This document shows positions 22,863-25,703 of a stretch of DNA of 25,703 nt, piece by piece. Under the pieces are notes generated by a model, which was given only the letters and a program-made list of their open reading frames with translations, searched no databases and was not told where the DNA came from. Within the stretch, counting starts at the first letter, position 1. Every line of letters starts with the position of its first letter. The position numbers and the translations under genes are program-made. This stretch comes from Candidatus Saccharibacteria bacterium RIFCSPHIGHO2_02_FULL_47_12 (GTDB taxonomy: Bacteria > Patescibacteriota > Saccharimonadia > Saccharimonadales > JANWIN01). Location: positions 5,396 to 31,098 of the forward strand of contig MGCP01000006.1 of NCBI GenBank assembly GCA_001790455.1, written 5' to 3'.

Positions 22863-22880
22863 AATAGGAGGCCTCCTATT
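22863..22880. promoter_or_regulatory. Perfect palindrome holding the microprotein ribosome site
   Basis: AATAGGAGGCCTCCTATT is identical to its reverse complement over all 18 nt. Its left half contains the Shine-Dalgarno AGGAGG (22866-22871) and it touches the ATG at 22881. It could mask the ribosome site or be a dimeric protein site on DNA. Confidence 0.7.
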
Positions 22881-23057
22881 ATGTATGGTGGAGTAGTACT
22901 CGGAACCAGCACAACGGCTGTTGCTGCGGTTGTTTTGCCAAAAACTGGCGCAAACCGTCTGCTTACAGTTGTGGCAGCCGTTACACTTGTATCAGGTGTA
23001 GCAGTTGTTGTAACCTCGCTTGCTCGTATGGTAGCTAAGCGAGCTCACAAGGCTTAA
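22881..23057 (+). CDS. 58-residue LPKTG sorting-signal microprotein
   Basis: The product starts MYGGVVLGTSTTAVAAVV and carries LPKTG at residues 19-23, a hydrophobic helix at about 27-47 and a basic end (R49, K53, R54, K57). That is a complete sortase sorting signal with almost nothing before it and no signal peptide. The expected topology is N-terminus out, basic tail in. Cleavage after Thr22 would release a 22-residue peptide for transfer to an amine. The gene has a strong AGGAGG 9 nt upstream, its own promoter and its own terminator, and precedes the sortase. It is too short for routine calling. It may be the substrate of the next gene; a role as adaptor or anchor peptide is a guess. Confidence 0.82.
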   Translation: MYGGVVLGTSTTAVAAVVLPKTGANRLLTVVAAVTLVSGVAVVVTSLARMVAKRAHKA

Positions 23058-23073
23058 GCTTTTGTGACTTGAA

Positions 23074-23115
23074 GGGGAGGGGTTAACCATTTTATGTGGT
23101 TCCTCTCCTCTTTTT
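23074..23115 (+). terminator. Intrinsic terminator/attenuator between microprotein and sortase genes
   Basis: Stem of 23074-23082 with 23102-23110 (9 bp, two G-U), a TT bulge, then AACCA/TGGTT (23085-23089, 23097-23101), a 7-nt loop, and five T residues at 23111-23115. It is likely to give an abundant short transcript for the microprotein with partial read-through. Confidence 0.7.
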
Positions 23116-23150
23116 GTTTATATTTGCCACTAGACCGTCAAGGAAGAATT

Positions 23151-23867
23151 ATGAGCACAGATAAAACCAAGCCAAAATCGAGCAAGAAAGCTAACCAGAA
23201 TAAGCCTGGTAATCGAGCTTTTTTCATATTTAATTTGAAAAAGCGATCTACGACAAAGAAGAAGTCGAAGAAAAAAAATGTAGTCAACCACCGCTTCTAC
23301 CTAACGGTTGGCACGCTGCTTATTGTTGCTAGCCTGCTACTTGGGTATGAGCCGTTTGTGCAATATTGGCACGAACGCCAAAGAGATACTAGCAAAGCAA
23401 GCGCGCCCTCAGACACTGAGCAGTTTCGAAAAGACAAAAAGACCGATGTAGTTATACAAGGCAGGCCAGTACGCATAGATATACCAAGCCTTGGCATCAA
23501 TATTCCAGTAGCAGATGGCATCTATAACCCCACAACCAAATCGTGGACTCTAAGCAAAGACAAGGCACACTTTGCCCTTATGACTACAATGCCAAATAAC
23601 CAGACAGGCAACGCTTTTATTTATGGGCACAATCGTAAAGAGGTATTTTCTAAATTAGGCAAAATGAAGGTTGGCCAAAACGCCCTAGTTTATACTGACA
23701 ATGGGCACGTCTTTACTTATCGTTATCGCAGTTCATACGAGACAAATCCAAATGACGACTCCCTATTTAGATACCAAGGCTCCCCAATCTTAACTCTGCA
23801 GACTTGTTCCGGCCTATGGTATGAGAATCGCCTATTAATGACCCTTGATTTAATAGAGGTAAAATAA
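23151..23867 (+). CDS. Sortase (membrane-anchored transpeptidase)
   Basis: 238 residues from the ATG at 23151, behind AAGGAAG; an earlier ATG (23094) lies in the terminator loop and is rejected. A long very basic N-terminal tail (KKRSTTKKKSKKK, residues 31-42) precedes one membrane helix (about 50-67) and the sortase barrel. Catalytic residues: H160 in IYGHN, C219 in TLQTCSG, R227 in YENRLL. The start of the domain is RIDIPSLGINIPVADGI, as in class D/E-like enzymes; the exact class is not certain. It is co-located with an LPKTG microprotein and a GT2. Its stop overlaps the next ATG (TAATG), so the two are translationally coupled. Confidence 0.93.
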   Translation: MSTDKTKPKSSKKANQNKPGNRAFFIFNLKKRSTTKKKSKKKNVVNHRFYLTVGTLLIVASLLLGYEPFVQYWHERQRDTSKASAPSDTEQFRKDKKTDVVIQGRPVRIDIPSLGINIPVADGIYNPTTKSWTLSKDKAHFALMTTMPNNQTGNAFIYGHNRKEVFSKLGKMKVGQNALVYTDNGHVFTYRYRSSYETNPNDDSLFRYQGSPILTLQTCSGLWYENRLLMTLDLIEVK

Positions 23868-25147
23868 TGGCACTCGATGACCTGATATTTTACGTGTTTA
23901 TGGTTATAGGATTGATTTACTTTGTGCACTTCGGTTTATATACCGTTGGCGCAAACCTATATGACATAAAACAGTACCGCCGTTTGCGCCGCGTACCCAA
24001 GCGATTTAGGACCAAGAGACCACTAGTTAGCGTGCTTATACCTGCCCATAACGAAGAGAAGGGAATTGTCCGTTGCCTGGACTCGGTTCGCAAAAACACG
24101 TATCGCAAAATTGAAATCATCGTTATTAATGATGCGTCCAAAGATAAGACCAGCGACCTAGTAGCAGACTACATATGCCGCTATCCGCGAATGTCAATCA
24201 GTTTAATTAATCTGCGAAAAAATCTTGGAAAGGCGGGGGCTCTAAACCGCGCACTCAGGAGGCAGGCCAGCGGTAATTTAATAATGACATTAGATGCCGA
24301 CTCTGTACTTCACAGGCGTGCCATAAAAAGGTCGGTTGATTATTTTGAAGACGAAAACATTGTAGGCGTTGCTGCCAATGTTCGTATGATGGACGACTGG
24401 TCTGTTTTGGGTTTGCTGCAAAAGTTTGAGCATATGATTGGTTACAGATCCAAAAAACTCTACTCGTTAACTAATAGTGAATTCATCATTGGTGGAGTCG
24501 GGTCAACTTATCGCAAGGAAATCATGAAAGAGGTTAAATTCTATGACACAGATACTTCCACGGAAGACATAGGCCTGAGTCTAAAAATTGCAGCATTGGG
24601 CAACAGAGAACACCGATTAGTCTACGGGTCAGACGTCGTGGCTATGACGGAAGGTGTACAGTCTTTCAGGGCGCTGCTACACCAGCGTTATCGCTGGAAA
24701 ATGGGCATGATCCAGAACTTGCTAAAACACCGGCAGCTGTTTGCAAACAATGACGAGTCCTATACCTGGTCGCTTACTATGTACCGTATACCAATGGCTT
24801 TTTTGGGCGAGATTCTTATGATGCTTGAGCCATTGATGTTTGCCTACACCATCTACTTGGTAATCGCTTTTAATGCGGTCGGTATTGTAATGGGAGCCTA
24901 TATGATAATTACTATGTATGTTCTTTGGAACCTATGGCCAGACGAGCACACGCCGCTGAAACGTAAACTTCTACTAAGTTTATATACTCCGGTCATCTAC
25001 TTCATTTTTTACATAATGAGTTTTGTGCAGATTGTGTCCATCTATCGATGTCTATTCAATGTGAAGCAAATTACAAATCGTAGTTCTGGTGGCGGGAAAT
25101 GGGTTTCACCCGAACGAACTGGACAGCAAGTAACACAATTTAACTAA
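23867..25147 (+). CDS. Processive family 2 glycosyltransferase (PgaC / hyaluronan-synthase-like)
   Basis: 426 residues. One N-terminal membrane helix (about 7-28), a GT-A catalytic domain (VSVLIPAHNEE at 54-64, IVINDASKDKT, LDADS with D143/D145, STEDIG with T232-E233-D234, and HQRYRWKMG with Q273-R274-Y275-R276-W277), then three or four C-terminal helices (about 308-333, 337-356, 370-394). The Q-x-x-R-W motif marks processive enzymes that synthesise and extrude a beta-linked polymer such as poly-GlcNAc, chitin oligomers or hyaluronan. With a secreted deacetylase across the divergent promoter, a GlcNAc-based polymer is the simplest reading. The stop is 1 nt from the convergent murA stop. Confidence 0.92.
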   Translation: MALDDLIFYVFMVIGLIYFVHFGLYTVGANLYDIKQYRRLRRVPKRFRTKRPLVSVLIPAHNEEKGIVRCLDSVRKNTYRKIEIIVINDASKDKTSDLVADYICRYPRMSISLINLRKNLGKAGALNRALRRQASGNLIMTLDADSVLHRRAIKRSVDYFEDENIVGVAANVRMMDDWSVLGLLQKFEHMIGYRSKKLYSLTNSEFIIGGVGSTYRKEIMKEVKFYDTDTSTEDIGLSLKIAALGNREHRLVYGSDVVAMTEGVQSFRALLHQRYRWKMGMIQNLLKHRQLFANNDESYTWSLTMYRIPMAFLGEILMMLEPLMFAYTIYLVIAFNAVGIVMGAYMIITMYVLWNLWPDEHTPLKRKLLLSLYTPVIYFIFYIMSFVQIVSIYRCLFNVKQITNRSSGGGKWVSPERTGQQVTQFN

Positions 25148-25148
25148 G

Positions 25149-25703
25149 CTAAATTTCGTGCAGCACTGTAATGTGAGCGCCGAGGCTGTTCAAACGTTCC
25201 GCCAGGTCTTCGTAGCCGCGGTTTATGGTGTAGACATTGCGCAGTGTAGATACGCCGCCTGACGCCAACATGCCAATCAGCAGCATCACTGCCGGGCGAA
25301 TGCCGCTGGGAGCCACAATGTCGGCAGCGCGCCAACGGGTTGGGCCATCTACAAAAGCCCGGTGCGGGTCGGCCAGCTCCAGCTTGACCCCAATCTTCTT
25401 CATTTCTGTATACATAAGCGCGCGGTCTTCATAAACCCAGTCGTGTATAAGCGTGCGGCCTTTGGCCATGGCGGCAATGGGTACAAAGTAGGGGAGATTG
25501 TCTATGTTTAGCCCAGGAAACGGCCTGCCATAGAGTTTTTCTGCTGGAGCCACCAGCTCGTGGTTGTGTTTGTGGGTGGTTAAGTCGACCAAGTCTGTAA
25601 ATCCGTTTTCTGCTTTGTACACCTCGCTCTGGGTTACCTTTAGCCCCATTTTTTCTAGTTTCATAAGTTCTAACTGCATGAATTCAATTGGTACGCGGCG
25701 GAT
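25149..25703 (-). CDS. murA: UDP-GlcNAc 1-carboxyvinyltransferase MurA, C-terminal part
   Basis: About 184 residues are visible; the 5' part lies beyond the window edge (frame open to base 25703, reading RRVPIEFMQLELMKLEKMG). MurA transfers enolpyruvate from PEP to UDP-GlcNAc, the first committed step of peptidoglycan synthesis. Conserved C-terminal blocks are present: GLNIDNLPYFVPIAAMAKGRTLIHDWVYEDR, the DIVAPSGIRPAVMLLIGMLASGG region with the conserved Arg, and INRGYEDLAERLNSLGA. The catalytic Cys/Asp loop lies outside the window. It is adjacent to, but convergent with, the polysaccharide unit, so co-regulation is unlikely, although both pathways draw on UDP-GlcNAc. Confidence 0.95.
   Translation of the reverse strand: MRRVPIEFMQLELMKLEKMGLKVTQSEVYKAENGFTDLVDLTTHKHNHELVAPAEKLYGRPFPGLNIDNLPYFVPIAAMAKGRTLIHDWVYEDRALMYTEMKKIGVKLELADPHRAFVDGPTRWRAADIVAPSGIRPAVMLLIGMLASGGVSTLRNVYTINRGYEDLAERLNSLGAHITVLHEI

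Noticed and set aside
23094..23150. N-terminal extension of the sortase
   Set aside because: The ATG lies in a terminator loop without a ribosome site; AAGGAAG precedes the ATG at 23151.
1..25703. CRISPR array, insertion sequence or prophage genes
   Set aside because: No regularly spaced repeats, no transposase or integrase motif and no phage structural genes were seen on either strand.

Overview
The window reads as a compact, AT-moderate genome of a Candidatus Saccharibacteria (TM7)-type member of the Patescibacteria/CPR. This assignment is an inference from gene content and layout; no rRNA gene is present to test it. The supporting signs are tightly packed genes with stop codons 1 nt apart, a monoderm-style type IV pilus locus with no secretin, sortase and LPXTG-type surface chemistry, ribonuclease Y, a shortened TsaB, tRNAs with encoded CCA, and use of TGA as a stop (for example recA and tsaE), which argues against the recoded Gracilibacteria/SR1 lineages.

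Layout. 1-1150: the 3' end of ruvB and a membrane PH-domain protein (plus strand). 1196-10011: a minus-strand type IV pilus locus. In transcription order this is pilB, pilC, the major pilin (own promoter), two prepilins (own extended -10), a large GspK/PilX-like minor pilin, then pilM, pilN, pilO and a small membrane protein joined by 4-nt ATGA overlaps. 10223-12282: recA, an unrecognised 154-residue gene, and recX. 12324-13167: a divergent pair, a PRC-barrel protein and a small coiled-coil protein. 13248-17717: a secreted lamin-tail-domain protein overlapping tsaE, then a short tsaB, rny with a hairpin leader, and a DnaQ-fold exonuclease. 17774-18029: tRNA-Pro followed by a hairpin-rich stretch that ends in an exact 18-nt copy of the tRNA 3' end. 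18045-18677: an integral-membrane CTP-dependent kinase/cytidylyltransferase-like gene. 18679-20811: a transcription unit tRNA-Gly, tRNA-Arg, tRNA-His, P1B-type ATPase (minus).

20859-25147 is a cell-surface module. A secreted NodB-type polysaccharide deacetylase with two tandem carbohydrate-binding-like domains diverges, from back-to-back promoters, from a three-gene unit: a 58-residue microprotein that is little more than a sortase sorting signal (LPKTG, hydrophobic segment, basic tail), a sortase, and a processive family 2 glycosyltransferase of the hyaluronan/poly-GlcNAc synthase type. The microprotein start is preceded by a perfect 18-nt palindrome containing its Shine-Dalgarno, and an intrinsic terminator separates it from the sortase. 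Together these suggest synthesis, deacetylation and anchoring of a surface polysaccharide or peptide coat. The 3' part of murA closes the window.

A recurring regulatory theme is that several genes have a TATAAT-like -10 only 6-9 nt upstream of the ATG (one further gene 13 nt), implying leaderless or nearly leaderless mRNAs, while recA, rny, the microprotein, the sortase and the P-type ATPase have a Shine-Dalgarno.
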